Assembly: GCA_003245625.1 (NCBI GenBank)
Contig: QKCT01000108.1
Location: 1 to 38,061 of the forward strand
Reading direction: 5' to 3'
Length of the DNA stretch: 38,061 bases
Source of the DNA: Bacillota bacterium
GTDB taxonomy: Bacteria; Bacillota_I; Bacilli_A; Izemoplasmatales; Hujiaoplasmataceae
Shown here: piece after piece, positions 29,344-38,015 of the stretch
Layout: the number at the start of each line of letters is the position of its first letter
Numbering within the stretch: position 1 is the stretch's first letter
Notes under the pieces: generated by a model
Database searches by the model: none
Told to the model about the DNA's origin: nothing
What the model saw: the letters and a program-made list of their open reading frames with translations, nothing else
Program-made: the position numbers and the translations under genes

Positions 29344-31728
29344 ATGGATTATAAGAAAATACTCAGTGAATTAACAATAGAAGAAAAGGCATCTCTTTTG
29401 GTAGGAAAAGATGCTTGGAGAACCAAAAATATTGACCGATTGGCTATCCCATCGGTATTTATGGCGGATGGTCCACATGGATTGCGTAAAGTAATCGATA
29501 GCAGTTCTATCGATGAATTGACAGAAATAGCGGTTTGTTATCCTTCTTTGGTTACGGTTGCTTCCTCCTTTGATCCAGAAGTAGCAAAACAAATGGGTTC
29601 TTTGATTGCAAAAGAATTCAAAGCTCAAGATGTAAATGTGATTTTAGGACCTGGTATCAATATTAAAAGACACCCCTATTGCGGTCGTAACTTTGAATAT
29701 TTTTCAGAAGATCCTGTAGTTACAACTAAATTGGCAAAAGGTTATATTCAGGGAGCGAAAGAAGAAGGAATCGGTGTTTGTATCAAACATTACGCTTTAA
29801 ACTCACAAGAAGCTTATCGAGCATCTTCTAGCTCAATAGCAGATATTCGCGCAAAACAAGAAATCTATTATAAGTCATTTCGAGAATTAGTGAAGTTAGA
29901 TCCCGAAATGGTAATGTGTTCCTATAATCGTGTCGACGGAACTTATGCATCAGAAAATATCACGTTGTTGAAAAAGACATTACGGGAAGAGTTCGGGTTC
30001 CAAAATGTGATTGTATCCGACTGGAACGCGGTAAACAATCGTACAGATGCTTTAATCGCGACTTTGGATTTGGAAATGCCAGGTTATATTTATGGCGTTC
30101 ATAAATTGATCAAAGATTTTAAAAAAGGGAAGATTGAACTTTCCGTCTTGGATCAAGCCGTAGAACGCATTTTACGCCTTGCTGACAAGTTTAAAGATCA
30201 AGAGATGGAGCCAGTCGATTTGGATCAACACCACGAACAGGCAGCACAATTAGCTGCCCAGTCGTTTGTTTTGATGAAAAACAAAGATTCTATTTTACCG
30301 CTTCATGAAGACGAGAAGGTTTTATTGGTCGGTGAGATGGCTCAAAAAATCCGCTATCAAGGTGGGGGTTCCTCTCATATCAATACTTATAAAGTAGATA
30401 GTATATTTGATCATTTGGTTTATCATGACCACGTGGATTTTTATAAAGGATACCGTATCGACAGTGATGAAATTGATTCAGAGTTAACCAAAGAAGTATT
30501 GGACGTCGTTGGTTTATACGACAAAGTTGTTTTTGTCGGGGGGCTTCCGGATCGTTATGAATCAGAAGGCTATGATCGCGAGCATTTGCGTATGCCACAA
30601 AATCAAGAATACTTGATTCAAGCCATTGCGAAAGAGAATCCAAATGTTGTCGTAGTATTGCAAATGGGTTCCCCGATTTTAATGCCTTTCTTGGATCATG
30701 TTAAAGGTGTTTTAAATTGTTATTTAGGTGGAGAAGCACTGGGAATCGCTGTAGAACGGGTTTTATTTGGAATTGTGAATCCAAGTGGACGATTAGCTGA
30801 AACCTTCCCACAATCAGAAATGGACGTTCCTAGTAATCCGTTCTTTGCGACTGGCAATCATAATGTATTCTATCAAGAGAGTATTTATGTTGGTTATCGT
30901 TACTATGCAACTGCAAAGAAAGACGTCTTATTCCCATTTGGTTATGGATTATCCTATTCTCATTTTGAATACAGCAATATACGTGCCAATAAAACGAAGA
31001 TTAAAACGGCAGATGAAACTCTTAAGATATCCGTTGATATTACGAACAATGGACCATTTGATGGGAAAGAAGTATGCATGTTGTTTTTCGAGGCTAAAAA
31101 TCCAAAGACTCCAAGACCAAAGCGGGAACTGTTAAATTTCCAAAAAGTGACGATTGAGAATTCAAATACAACAACAGTAACTTTCTCATTGAAACTCAGT
31201 GATTTCGCTTATTATCATCCTAAGAAAAAAGCATTTACTACCGATGACGGAACGTATTGTCTCCAGTTTATGCGAAATGCAAGGGATGTTTATTTGGAAC
31301 TTCCAATTCAAATTGAAACGGGGAAAGAATATACAGAATGCGTTTGGAATAACCTTCCTAGTTATCAAGTCAAAGGGCATTTAGAATTCAAAGCAGAAGA
31401 CTTTGCAGTGTTGATTGGTCAAGAAGTAAAGGATCAACAGGTGCATTTTCAGCGTCCATTTACAATCAATAACAATATCGAGGATATTCAGGATACTTTC
31501 ATTGGAAAGATCGTGAAGAAACAACTCACCAAAATGATGGAAGCACGTTTGGAAAAACAGACAGAGGATTTTCGAATGATGGTCTTAAAGAGTTTTTACC
31601 AGTATCCGCTGCGATTCCTTGTTCTCCATTCCGATGGTGAAGTAAGCATCAACTTCATGGAAGGCGTCATCGCCTTAATCAATCGCAAGTATTTTAAAGC
31701 AATCAAACATTTCTTTACAAAGGACTAA
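29344..31728 (+). CDS. Glycoside hydrolase family 3 beta-glucosidase
   Basis: A 794-residue retaining beta-glycosidase, probably acting on cytosolic beta-glucosides, as no signal peptide is present. The N-terminal GH3 barrel has LLVGKDAWRTK, MADGPHGLRK, GPGINIKRHPYCGRNFEYFSEDP, KHYALNSQE and the nucleophile in VSDWNAV (Asp226). The GH3 C-terminal alpha/beta domain follows (GGGSSHINTYK, VLQMGSPILMPFLDH), then a fibronectin III-like domain with PFGYGLSYSHFEY and NNGPFDGKEVCMLFFE. A tail of about 110 residues ends the protein and resembles that of other Bacillota GH3 enzymes. ATG 29344 behind GAGGTGA is preferred to the GTG at 29335. The alpha-glucosidase begins 4 bases after its stop. Confidence 0.92.
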   Translation: MDYKKILSELTIEEKASLLVGKDAWRTKNIDRLAIPSVFMADGPHGLRKVIDSSSIDELTEIAVCYPSLVTVASSFDPEVAKQMGSLIAKEFKAQDVNVILGPGINIKRHPYCGRNFEYFSEDPVVTTKLAKGYIQGAKEEGIGVCIKHYALNSQEAYRASSSSIADIRAKQEIYYKSFRELVKLDPEMVMCSYNRVDGTYASENITLLKKTLREEFGFQNVIVSDWNAVNNRTDALIATLDLEMPGYIYGVHKLIKDFKKGKIELSVLDQAVERILRLADKFKDQEMEPVDLDQHHEQAAQLAAQSFVLMKNKDSILPLHEDEKVLLVGEMAQKIRYQGGGSSHINTYKVDSIFDHLVYHDHVDFYKGYRIDSDEIDSELTKEVLDVVGLYDKVVFVGGLPDRYESEGYDREHLRMPQNQEYLIQAIAKENPNVVVVLQMGSPILMPFLDHVKGVLNCYLGGEALGIAVERVLFGIVNPSGRLAETFPQSEMDVPSNPFFATGNHNVFYQESIYVGYRYYATAKKDVLFPFGYGLSYSHFEYSNIRANKTKIKTADETLKISVDITNNGPFDGKEVCMLFFEAKNPKTPRPKRELLNFQKVTIENSNTTTVTFSLKLSDFAYYHPKKKAFTTDDGTYCLQFMRNARDVYLELPIQIETGKEYTECVWNNLPSYQVKGHLEFKAEDFAVLIGQEVKDQQVHFQRPFTINNNIEDIQDTFIGKIVKKQLTKMMEARLEKQTEDFRMMVLKSFYQYPLRFLVLHSDGEVSINFMEGVIALINRKYFKAIKHFFTKD

Positions 31729-31732
31729 TACA

Positions 31733-33352
31733 ATGAAAAAAACATGGTTTAAAGAACAATTTGTTTATCAGATCTACCCACGGAGTTTCAAGGACTCGAA
31801 CCAAGATGGAATCGGAGATATTCCAGGCATCATCGAGAAGGTTCCCTATCTAAAGGATTTAGGTGTTGGGATTGTCTGGTTATCGCCCGTATATCAATCA
31901 CCAATGGAAGATTTTGGTTACGATATTAGCGATTATCGAAATATCGCACCAGAATTTGGTACTTTGGATGATATGAAGCGTTTGATCAAAGAATTACATA
32001 AAGCAAAGATTAAACTGGTTATGGATTTAGTTGTAAATCATACATCTAGTGAGCATCCTTGGTTTCAAAAGTCTGTAAAACGCGAAGGAAAGTATGCGGA
32101 TTACTACCACTGGGAAGACAAAAAGAAAAAATGGGGTTCATTCTTCGGCGGAGACGCTTGGTCATACAACGAAGAGCGAGGACAATACTATTTACATCTA
32201 TTTGCCAAAGGACAACCGGATCTCAATTGGGATAATCCTGACGTTAGAGAAGATGTGAAAGACATTATGCGTTTTTGGTTAGATCTTGGCGTAGATGGAT
32301 TCCGTTGTGATGTCATCAACTTAATCGCTAAAGACAATACACATCCAAACGGTCATTGGAGTTTGATATTACGTGGAAAGAAATATTTTTGTAATCATCC
32401 GAATTTACATAAATACTTACACGAATTAAATCGGGATGTATTATCCAAGTACGATTGCTTTACCGTTGGCGAAACTGCTTTTGTGAAGCCAAAAGATGCA
32501 GCACTCTTAACCCACCCAGATCGTCAAGAACTCGATATGGTATTTGAATTCGATCATATGGCCGCCGATAATTATGTCGTGAAGTGGTTTATGAAAAAAT
32601 TCAAGCCGATGAATCTGAAAAAACCTTTGTCTAAATGGCAAAATCAATTGAATGGAAAAGGCTGGAATACGCTTTATTTAGAAAATCATGACCAAGCAAG
32701 ATCCATCAATCGGTTTGGGTCTTTAGAGTATCGATATGAATCAGCAACAATGCTTGCGACAATGTTGTATTTCCAACAAGGCACACCATTTATTTATCAA
32801 GGTCAAGAGATTGGGATGACCAACGCAGGGTTTGAACAATTGGATCAATACCAAGACATTGAAACACATAACATCTATCGGTTTGGTCGTAAATTAGGAT
32901 TTAGTCACAAACGAATGATGAAAAAGATTCGGATGATGTCAAGAGACAACGCGAGAACCCCGATGCAATGGTCAAGTGATTTTAATGCAGGATTCAGTAA
33001 TGTCGACCCATGGCTCAGTGTAAATCCAAATTATAAAGAGATTAATGTCGTAGAAGAACAGAAAAAGGATCAATCCGTATATCATTACTTTAAAAGAATC
33101 ATTGATCTAAGAAACAAGTATCCTGTGATCGTTTACGGAGACTACAAAGATCTTGATTTTCGAAATAAGTCTTTATACTCCTATCAACGCACGGACAAAA
33201 CCGATGAAATCATCGTTGTTTGTAATGGTACCAAAAGAGACATCGAATATTCAAAAGACTACTCCGATTTTACATTGATTCTATCGAATTATCGAGATCA
33301 AAAGGAAAACATTTTACAACCTTTTGAAGCGAGAGTCTATTATAAAAAATGA
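31733..33352 (+). CDS. Alpha-glucosidase (oligo-1,6-glucosidase type), GH13
   Basis: A 539-residue cytosolic GH13 enzyme that should cleave short alpha-glucosides such as isomaltose, maltose or sucrose-like substrates from the non-reducing end. The barrel shows VYQIYPRSFKDSNQDGIGDIPGI, DLVVNHTSSEHPWF, GVDGFRCDVIN (nucleophile Asp193), TVGETAF (acid/base Glu247) and LENHDQAR (Asp320). The calcium-type Asp pattern D-x-N-x-D-G-x-G-D is near the N-terminus. DVIN after the nucleophile (valine then isoleucine) is the signature commonly linked with alpha-1,6 specificity. It probably shares a transcript with the GH3 enzyme. No sugar transporter adjoins. Confidence 0.92.
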   Translation: MKKTWFKEQFVYQIYPRSFKDSNQDGIGDIPGIIEKVPYLKDLGVGIVWLSPVYQSPMEDFGYDISDYRNIAPEFGTLDDMKRLIKELHKAKIKLVMDLVVNHTSSEHPWFQKSVKREGKYADYYHWEDKKKKWGSFFGGDAWSYNEERGQYYLHLFAKGQPDLNWDNPDVREDVKDIMRFWLDLGVDGFRCDVINLIAKDNTHPNGHWSLILRGKKYFCNHPNLHKYLHELNRDVLSKYDCFTVGETAFVKPKDAALLTHPDRQELDMVFEFDHMAADNYVVKWFMKKFKPMNLKKPLSKWQNQLNGKGWNTLYLENHDQARSINRFGSLEYRYESATMLATMLYFQQGTPFIYQGQEIGMTNAGFEQLDQYQDIETHNIYRFGRKLGFSHKRMMKKIRMMSRDNARTPMQWSSDFNAGFSNVDPWLSVNPNYKEINVVEEQKKDQSVYHYFKRIIDLRNKYPVIVYGDYKDLDFRNKSLYSYQRTDKTDEIIVVCNGTKRDIEYSKDYSDFTLILSNYRDQKENILQPFEARVYYKK

Positions 33353-33366
33353 AATTAGCATCAAAA

Positions 33367-33392
33367 GAGGACGTCGAATACGTCCTTTTTTT
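33367..33392 (+). terminator. Terminator of the glycosidase pair
   Basis: AGGACG (33368-33373) pairs with CGTCCT (33381-33386) over TCGAATA, followed by T to 33392. Confidence 0.85.
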
Positions 33393-33431
33393 AAAAAATG
33401 AAGAATCTATTTATTTTTTTTATAAATCAAA

Positions 33432-33437
33432 TATAAT
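33432..33437 (+). promoter_or_regulatory. -10 element just before the lipoprotein gene
   Basis: TATAAT at 33432-33437 has no clear -35. A start near 33444 would make the leader about 12 bases if translation begins at GTG 33456. Confidence 0.4.
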
Positions 33438-33446
33438 AGAGGTGAG

Positions 33447-34559
33447 GTGATAAAGGTGAGGAAAATTGTCATTGCATCTTTGTTCAGTCTGATGCTTTTC
33501 TTATTGATTGGTTGTGATGCACTACAAAACGAAACCACGACCTATGCTACGAAAACGACTCAAACAACCATTTCTTCAAGCGAATCCGCGACAAATACAA
33601 CGGAAGACATTGACTATGCATGGATTGGTGATTTGCTAGAACAACGGTTCAGTCAATATAACGCTTATCATATCGAACCTATTTATACTGTAGATGGATA
33701 TACTGTTTACCATTTTGAGAATGCAAATCCAACGTGCGAAATGATTCTTCAATATTCTTATCGGGATATCCTTTTTTCCGGATCCTCGGGATGCGAGAAT
33801 ACTTTTGCGGAATTTGGATTTTTTGCTGAAAAGAACGATGTAATCTTTACGTTGGAAGAATTAGGTGATGCCCATATTATTGAAGAAACGACGATCGCAA
33901 CATTCCTCGATTTTCAACCAGCAACTACTGATATTTCAACGATCGATTCCTGGGTATCACGAGAAACGGATCCGTCCTCACTCTATTTCATTTATTCCTA
34001 TTCTGATTTTTCAATCTATTCCTTATCCATTCAAGATGAGGTTGTGCCATTTTTGGCATCCTGTGAATTTCCAACCTATCGTAATCGCCTTTCTCCATAC
34101 CCATTAGAAACAGATTTTCCGATGATTCCGAAACTTCATATCTATAATCATGAAATGAAGGAAGTAGCGACCTTTGTTGGGACAGAAATATTGGATTTCA
34201 TTCTTCTGTATAATCAAATTACTCTCACCGGTGATTTAGAAACGGATGAGAGTACAATCCTCTCCATACTACCATCCTTTGACTATCAAGCAAGATATGG
34301 TATGGCTGGTGACTTTGAAATCGTCTTCAACAATGGAGTTTCACAGTTCGCTTGGATGGAAATAGAATATCATGATTATGTATTTAGCGGGAATCTAATT
34401 GGAACAGATTTCGAGGTTGGTCGACTAGGTTCCATTGGGCTTATTGCTCTCAAAGACGGTGTTGTATACGAAATTGAGGATTTGGTCGACAATGGAGTTA
34501 TCGATATCCTTGATGTTATTCGTCTTACTGCTTATTTTTTGGATCCCATAGATGAATAA
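33447..34559 (+). CDS. Lipoprotein with duplicated domain, function unknown
   Basis: A 370-residue exported lipoprotein: N-terminal MIKVRKIVIASLFSL, hydrophobic core, and lipobox LIGC with Cys23 as the lipidation site. A Thr/Ser-rich linker (about 28-52) leads away from the membrane. Two stretches share a pattern: about 98-155 and about 304-363 both run Y-x-D-x-x-F-S-G, then G-x-x-A-x-K-x-x-V, then acidic E-x-L-x-D and a short helix. A related repeat is familiar from lipoproteins of Mollicutes-like bacteria but has no known function. Start is GTG 33447 or GTG 33456; binding sites GAGGTGA and AGGTGAT fit either. Transcribed alone, with a terminator after it. Confidence 0.75.
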   Translation: MIKVRKIVIASLFSLMLFLLIGCDALQNETTTYATKTTQTTISSSESATNTTEDIDYAWIGDLLEQRFSQYNAYHIEPIYTVDGYTVYHFENANPTCEMILQYSYRDILFSGSSGCENTFAEFGFFAEKNDVIFTLEELGDAHIIEETTIATFLDFQPATTDISTIDSWVSRETDPSSLYFIYSYSDFSIYSLSIQDEVVPFLASCEFPTYRNRLSPYPLETDFPMIPKLHIYNHEMKEVATFVGTEILDFILLYNQITLTGDLETDESTILSILPSFDYQARYGMAGDFEIVFNNGVSQFAWMEIEYHDYVFSGNLIGTDFEVGRLGSIGLIALKDGVVYEIEDLVDNGVIDILDVIRLTAYFLDPIDE

Positions 34560-34563
34560 AAAA

Positions 34564-34590
34564 AACGTCATTCACTGGAATGACGTTTTG
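34564..34590 (+). terminator. Bidirectional terminator between convergent genes
   Basis: AACGTCATTC (34564-34573) pairs with GAATGACGTT (34578-34587) over ACTG. TTTTG ends the plus direction and a T run (the A tract at 34557-34565) ends the minus direction, which serves the flavoprotein gene. Confidence 0.85.
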
Positions 34591-34595
34591 TATTA

Positions 34596-35948
34596 TTAGT
34601 CTCGGTATAGCTTTACTTCGGCCATTTCGGCTGCGTTTACCAATTGATAAGCAATTGGAGAAGCAGTTAATGCAGGATGTGTTCCGGCTTGGAAGGTTGC
34701 GATTTCTTCCGCTGTCATACCTTTGGAAATAAAGGCTGAGATTGCATTGATGAGTTCTCCCGCTGAATATGCTCCATAGAGTTCTCCACCAATGATTTTT
34801 TGTGTCGCTTTTTCAAAAATCAACTTCACTTTCAAGTCATCACCGCCAGGCATTAGTCCAGGATGACGGTTGATTCCAGCTGCTGTACCAACGACTACTT
34901 CGCAGCAATGATCTTTCGCACCAGCCTCAGTAATTCCAGCGGCTGCAAAGGCTTTTCCGCCGATTGCAGTGGAGAAACAGCCAACAACTCCTTGATTCAA
35001 TCGTCTAGTTTTAAATAGGTTAATTCCGGCAATACGGGCTTCCATGGTTGCGATAGAAGCAAGTTTTAAGTAAGAAGGTTTTCCATTAAAGAAGGAGAAT
35101 TTATCAGCACAGTCTCCACATGCAAAGATGTTTTTATCTGTTGTTCTTTGGTATTTATCTACTTTGATTCCTTTGGTTGCACCAAGTTCAAGACCAGCAG
35201 ACAGTGCTAAATCAGTATTTGGAACTGCACCGATACCCAAAATAACCATGTCAGCTTTCAACTCTTTACCAGAAGCTAATTTCACTGTATTAACCACATC
35301 AGTTCCGGCGAGTTCTATCACTTGTTCGTTTAAGGCTAAGTGGATTCCTTGATTGACTAAGGCTTCTTCCGCTAAAACACAAAATTCTTCATCATAAACC
35401 AATTTTAGGATATGATCTTGCATTTCGACGATAGTAACATCTAATTCAGGGTTATGTTTCTTGCATTCTTCGGCCATTTCGGCACCGATGAATCCGCCAC
35501 CGATAACAACAACGGATTTGCTTTGATCGAGTTGATCTTGAATTTCTTTTAAGTAAATTGCATTTTTCTTGATTGGATAGACATGTCCTTTGTCCACACC
35601 CTTTAGATTAGGAACGATTGGTTTGGATCCTGTTGCTAAAACCAAACGATCATATCCGAATACATTTCCAGTGTTTGTTGTAATGGTTTTGTTTTCTCGG
35701 TCAATGGATTCCACAAGGGCAACTTCCATATCCAATTTGTTTCCTTCAGCGATTTTCGTCACTGGGATTAAATTTTTCATCGGATCATTGACCGTTCCAT
35801 AAATATAAGGGATTCCACATGGAATTGGTACAAATTCAACGTCCCGAACCAATAAAATGGATTTTTCAGGGTAATACTTACGAGCGGTTGTCGCTGCTGG
35901 TATTCCAGCTGCGCTGCTACCGACTACAATGATGTCATACTGTTTCAT
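34596..35948 (-). CDS. CoA-disulfide reductase / NADH oxidase-type flavoprotein
   Basis: A cytosolic FAD- and NAD(P)H-binding protein of 450 residues of the pyridine nucleotide-disulfide class with a single redox cysteine. The FAD loop VVGSSAAG is at 8-15 and PIPCGIPY holds Cys44, the redox-active position of CoA-disulfide reductases and NADH oxidases. VVVIGGGFIGAEMAEE is the NAD(P)H fold, and NIFACGDCAD the second FAD motif. The C-terminal dimerisation domain ends with TFQAGTHPALTASPIAYQL. No rhodanese domain is fused. It may reduce CoA disulfide, polysulfide or oxygen; sequence alone does not decide. AAAGGAG precedes the ATG. Its promoter is at 36024-35996. Confidence 0.88.
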   Translation of the reverse strand: MKQYDIIVVGSSAAGIPAATTARKYYPEKSILLVRDVEFVPIPCGIPYIYGTVNDPMKNLIPVTKIAEGNKLDMEVALVESIDRENKTITTNTGNVFGYDRLVLATGSKPIVPNLKGVDKGHVYPIKKNAIYLKEIQDQLDQSKSVVVIGGGFIGAEMAEECKKHNPELDVTIVEMQDHILKLVYDEEFCVLAEEALVNQGIHLALNEQVIELAGTDVVNTVKLASGKELKADMVILGIGAVPNTDLALSAGLELGATKGIKVDKYQRTTDKNIFACGDCADKFSFFNGKPSYLKLASIATMEARIAGINLFKTRRLNQGVVGCFSTAIGGKAFAAAGITEAGAKDHCCEVVVGTAAGINRHPGLMPGGDDLKVKLIFEKATQKIIGGELYGAYSAGELINAISAFISKGMTAEEIATFQAGTHPALTASPIAYQLVNAAEMAEVKLYRD

Positions 35949-35995
35949 TTTTCTAGCTCCTTTGATTTTTATAGTAGTCTAAATCATCCACATAT

Positions 35996-36024
35996 ATGAT
36001 AACTCTATAATTGGCATATGTCAA
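35996..36024 (-). promoter_or_regulatory. Promoter of the flavoprotein gene
   Basis: Minus strand TTGACA (36024-36019), 17-base spacer, TATCAT (36001-35996). Confidence 0.75.
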
Positions 36025-36045
36025 TATTTATCACAAGAAAAACAG

Positions 36046-36073
36046 AAAAAAACACCTGTATTTTTACAGGTGT
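36046..36073 (-). terminator. Terminator of the alpha/beta hydrolase locus
   Basis: On the minus strand ACACCTGTA pairs with TACAGGTGT over an A-rich loop and is followed by seven T. It lies 10 bases after the hydrolase stop. Confidence 0.88.
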
Positions 36074-36082
36074 TCTCTGGGT

Positions 36083-37035
36083 TTATTCGATATTGATCGT
36101 GTAGGTTTTCTTGATGTTAAAGATTCCCTTTGTATTTTGATAAACCGCATTCTTCGTTCCTTCAAAATCATCATAGAAACCAAGAGCGTGTTTGGAATTA
36201 CGAACGATATAAATATCCTTCTTATTCGCAATGGATACAGAATAGAGTTTCTTCGCCATATCTAGTGGAACAGCTCTGTCCAAATCTCCCTGAACAATCA
36301 AAAATGGGATTTGATTCTTTCGCATATATTTCAAAGGACGTATCTGTTCCAAAAGGAACTTGTGTTTGGAATACAATATGATATCGATACCTAAAAAGAA
36401 GAAACGCAACATCTTTGTTTTATTGGCATTCAAGAAGGTTTTCTTGACGGTAGTAAATCCAGAGTCGAGCAAGAGAAATTTGACATTTTTGGGAATATCT
36501 AGTCCTACTGTCATCATCGCTGTAGCTGCGCCCATGGAAACGCCATGGATTAAGATATTGAGATCAGCACCATAGGTTCTAAGAGCAAAGTTAATCCAAC
36601 GTTTTAAATCGTATTTTTCATAATAACCAAAGGTGGTAAACGTACCTTCGGATTCTCCATGACTTCGTAAATCAATCAGTAATACTTGGAATCCCATTTT
36701 CACATACATTTGACCAATGATAATCATATCAGTTGCTTTGCTTTGATAGCCGTGAACGACGATTGCAAGATTGTTAGACTTCTTATCAAATGGAGGAATA
36801 TAATATCCGTGGAGTTTTAGATTGTCGTAACTGGTAATATGCACATCTTCCACAGGAATTTCTTGAAACCATATTCTTCTGTATGATCGACAAGATCGAT
36901 AGGTGGGTTATTATGATTGACCATGATACGCTTATAGATAAAATAGGAAACCATCAAATACACTGTGATGATTGCAATTACGATCAGTGCGATGATATAA
37001 TATATGATGTCTATCCCAAACAATTCTTCCGGCAA
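36083..37035 (-). pseudogene. Membrane-anchored alpha/beta hydrolase split by a frameshift
   Basis: Two frames together make one natural protein. The N-terminal part, from TTG 37035 behind AAGGAAGTGATT, reads LPEELFGIDIIYY, a membrane helix, YFIYKRIMVN and then DLVDHTEEYGF near 36866. The remainder is one frame off and continues QEIPVEDVHITSYDNLKLHGYYIPP. It ends as a serine hydrolase of the YqkD/BEM46 type with HGYQSKATDM, DLRSHGESEG, the nucleophile elbow GVSMG, GDLDRAVP (Asp) and NSKHALGFYDD (His). The only start for the second frame is a GTG at 36853 with no binding site. One lost base near 36860-36868 explains the break. It may be a real mutation or a sequence error; the catalytic part is otherwise intact. 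An extended -10 (TGGTACAAT) precedes it. Confidence 0.78.
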
Positions 37036-37143
37036 AATAATCACTTCCTTCAGCATTATTGTACCATAAACCGATTGAATTTCCATGCAAAATCGATAAT
37101 TCATTCTTTTCCCAAAAAATAGCCAATTGTCAAATTATTTTTA

Positions 37144-37172
37144 TTGACATCAAGGCACATTTTGTGTATAAT
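37144..37172 (+). promoter_or_regulatory. Promoter of rplU-rpmA
   Basis: TTGACA (37144-37149), 17-base spacer, TATAAT (37167-37172), followed by a leader of about 90 bases. Confidence 0.9.
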
Positions 37173-37178
37173 ACTTTC

Positions 37179-37252
37179 GTATGATCGCATACCGCTCAGC
37201 ATTGGTTCTTTAAAAACGTTTGACGTTACCAAAACATGGCGAGTCTTAAAAT
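37179..37252 (+). promoter_or_regulatory. Probable L21 leader
   Basis: The leader between the promoter and rplU can fold: TTGGT (37202-37206) with ACCAA (37228-37232), enclosing AACG-TTTGA-CGTT. It sits where many Bacillota carry the L21 leader RNA (autogenous control by L21). Sequence match to that family is from memory and position, not tested. Confidence 0.5.
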
Positions 37253-37267
37253 ATGAGGAGGTGCAAC

Positions 37268-37579
37268 ATGTACGCAGTAATCGAAACAGGTGGCAAGCAA
37301 GTACGCGTTGAAGTTGGTCAAGAGATTTACGTTGAAAAACTTGAAGTTGAAGCTGGCGCAGAGTACGTTTTTGAAAAAGTACTTATGGTCGGTGGAGAAA
37401 AAGTAAAAATCGGTAAACCTTATGTCAAGAACGCAACCGTAAAGGCATCTGTCGTAAAACACGGCAGAGGTCCGAAAATCATCGTATTCAAATACGAATC
37501 TAAGAAGCATTACCACAAGAAAAATGGTCATCGGCAACCATATACAAAACTTTCGATCACATCGATCGATGTCGAATAA
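37268..37579 (+). CDS. rplU: 50S ribosomal protein L21
   Basis: L21 is a large-subunit ribosomal protein. The 103 residues start [25 protein letters not shown] and contain [44 protein letters not shown], both diagnostic. ATG 37268 follows GAGGAGGTG by 5 bases; an in-frame ATG at 37253 lies before that site and is not used. rpmA follows after 31 bases with no gene between, although most Bacillota have prp (ysxB) there. Confidence 0.97.
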   Translation: MYAVIETGGKQVRVEVGQEIYVEKLEVEAGAEYVFEKVLMVGGEKVKIGKPYVKNATVKASVVKHGRGPKIIVFKYESKKHYHKKNGHRQPYTKLSITSIDVE

Positions 37580-37610
37580 CACAATTTTGTAAATTTGGAG
37601 GTGTTTTTAA

Positions 37611-37898
37611 GTGATACTTAATATTAATATACTTGAATGCATGGCTTCCAAAAAAGGTACCGGTTCCACGAAGAATGGTCGTGATTCAATCGGACGCCGT
37701 TTGGGTGCCAAACTATCTGATGGTCAATTTTGCACTGCTGGATCAATCATCTACCGTCAAAGAGGTACAAAGGTTCATCCTGGAGAAAATGTAGGCATTG
37801 GTAAAGATGATACATTATTCGCAAAGATCGACGGTATCGTTAAATACGAACGCGTTGGTAAAGATAGAAAACAAGCAAGTGTTTATCCACAAGAATAA
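37611..37898 (+). CDS. rpmA: 50S ribosomal protein L27 with N-terminal extension
   Basis: L27 lies near the peptidyl-transferase centre. The body [21 protein letters not shown] through GRDSI-x-RRLGAK and [22 protein letters not shown] is typical. The frame starts at GTG 37611, 7 bases after GGAGGTG, giving an 11-residue extension [10 protein letters not shown] before ASKK. Bacillota L27 has a similar extension that the Prp protease removes, normally ending LQFF before ASKK or AHKK; here the residues are ILECM. ATG 37641 would give the E. coli-type start MASKK but has no binding site. The 95-residue total fits the Bacillus-type length. Confidence 0.95.
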   Translation: MILNINILECMASKKGTGSTKNGRDSIGRRLGAKLSDGQFCTAGSIIYRQRGTKVHPGENVGIGKDDTLFAKIDGIVKYERVGKDRKQASVYPQE

Positions 37899-37922
37899 AG
37901 CAGGACAATCCTGCTTTTTTTA
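37898..37922 (+). terminator. Terminator of rplU-rpmA
   Basis: AAGCAGGA (37898-37905) pairs with TCCTGCTT (37909-37916), followed by T to about 37922. It begins at the last base of the stop codon. Confidence 0.88.
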
Positions 37923-37946
37923 TTTGTTTCTAAGAATGGATTCTGA

Positions 37947-37975
37947 TTGACAAATTTGATTTTATATTGTATAAT
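37947..37975 (+). promoter_or_regulatory. Promoter of the last, partial gene
   Basis: TTGACA (37947-37952), 17-base spacer, TATAAT (37970-37975). Confidence 0.88.
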
Positions 37976-38015
37976 CTTTTTATATTAATAGTATTAATTT
38001 AAATGAGGTGTTTTG

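Noticed and set aside
36860-36872. Programmed -1 frameshift in the alpha/beta hydrolase
   Set aside because: No canonical slippery heptamer in the right frame and no strong downstream hairpin; a simple indel or sequence error is the simpler reading.
37226-37582. Minus-strand open frame of 118 codons opposite rplU
   Set aside because: It is the reverse of a ribosomal protein gene; rplU has a promoter, leader and binding site, this has none.
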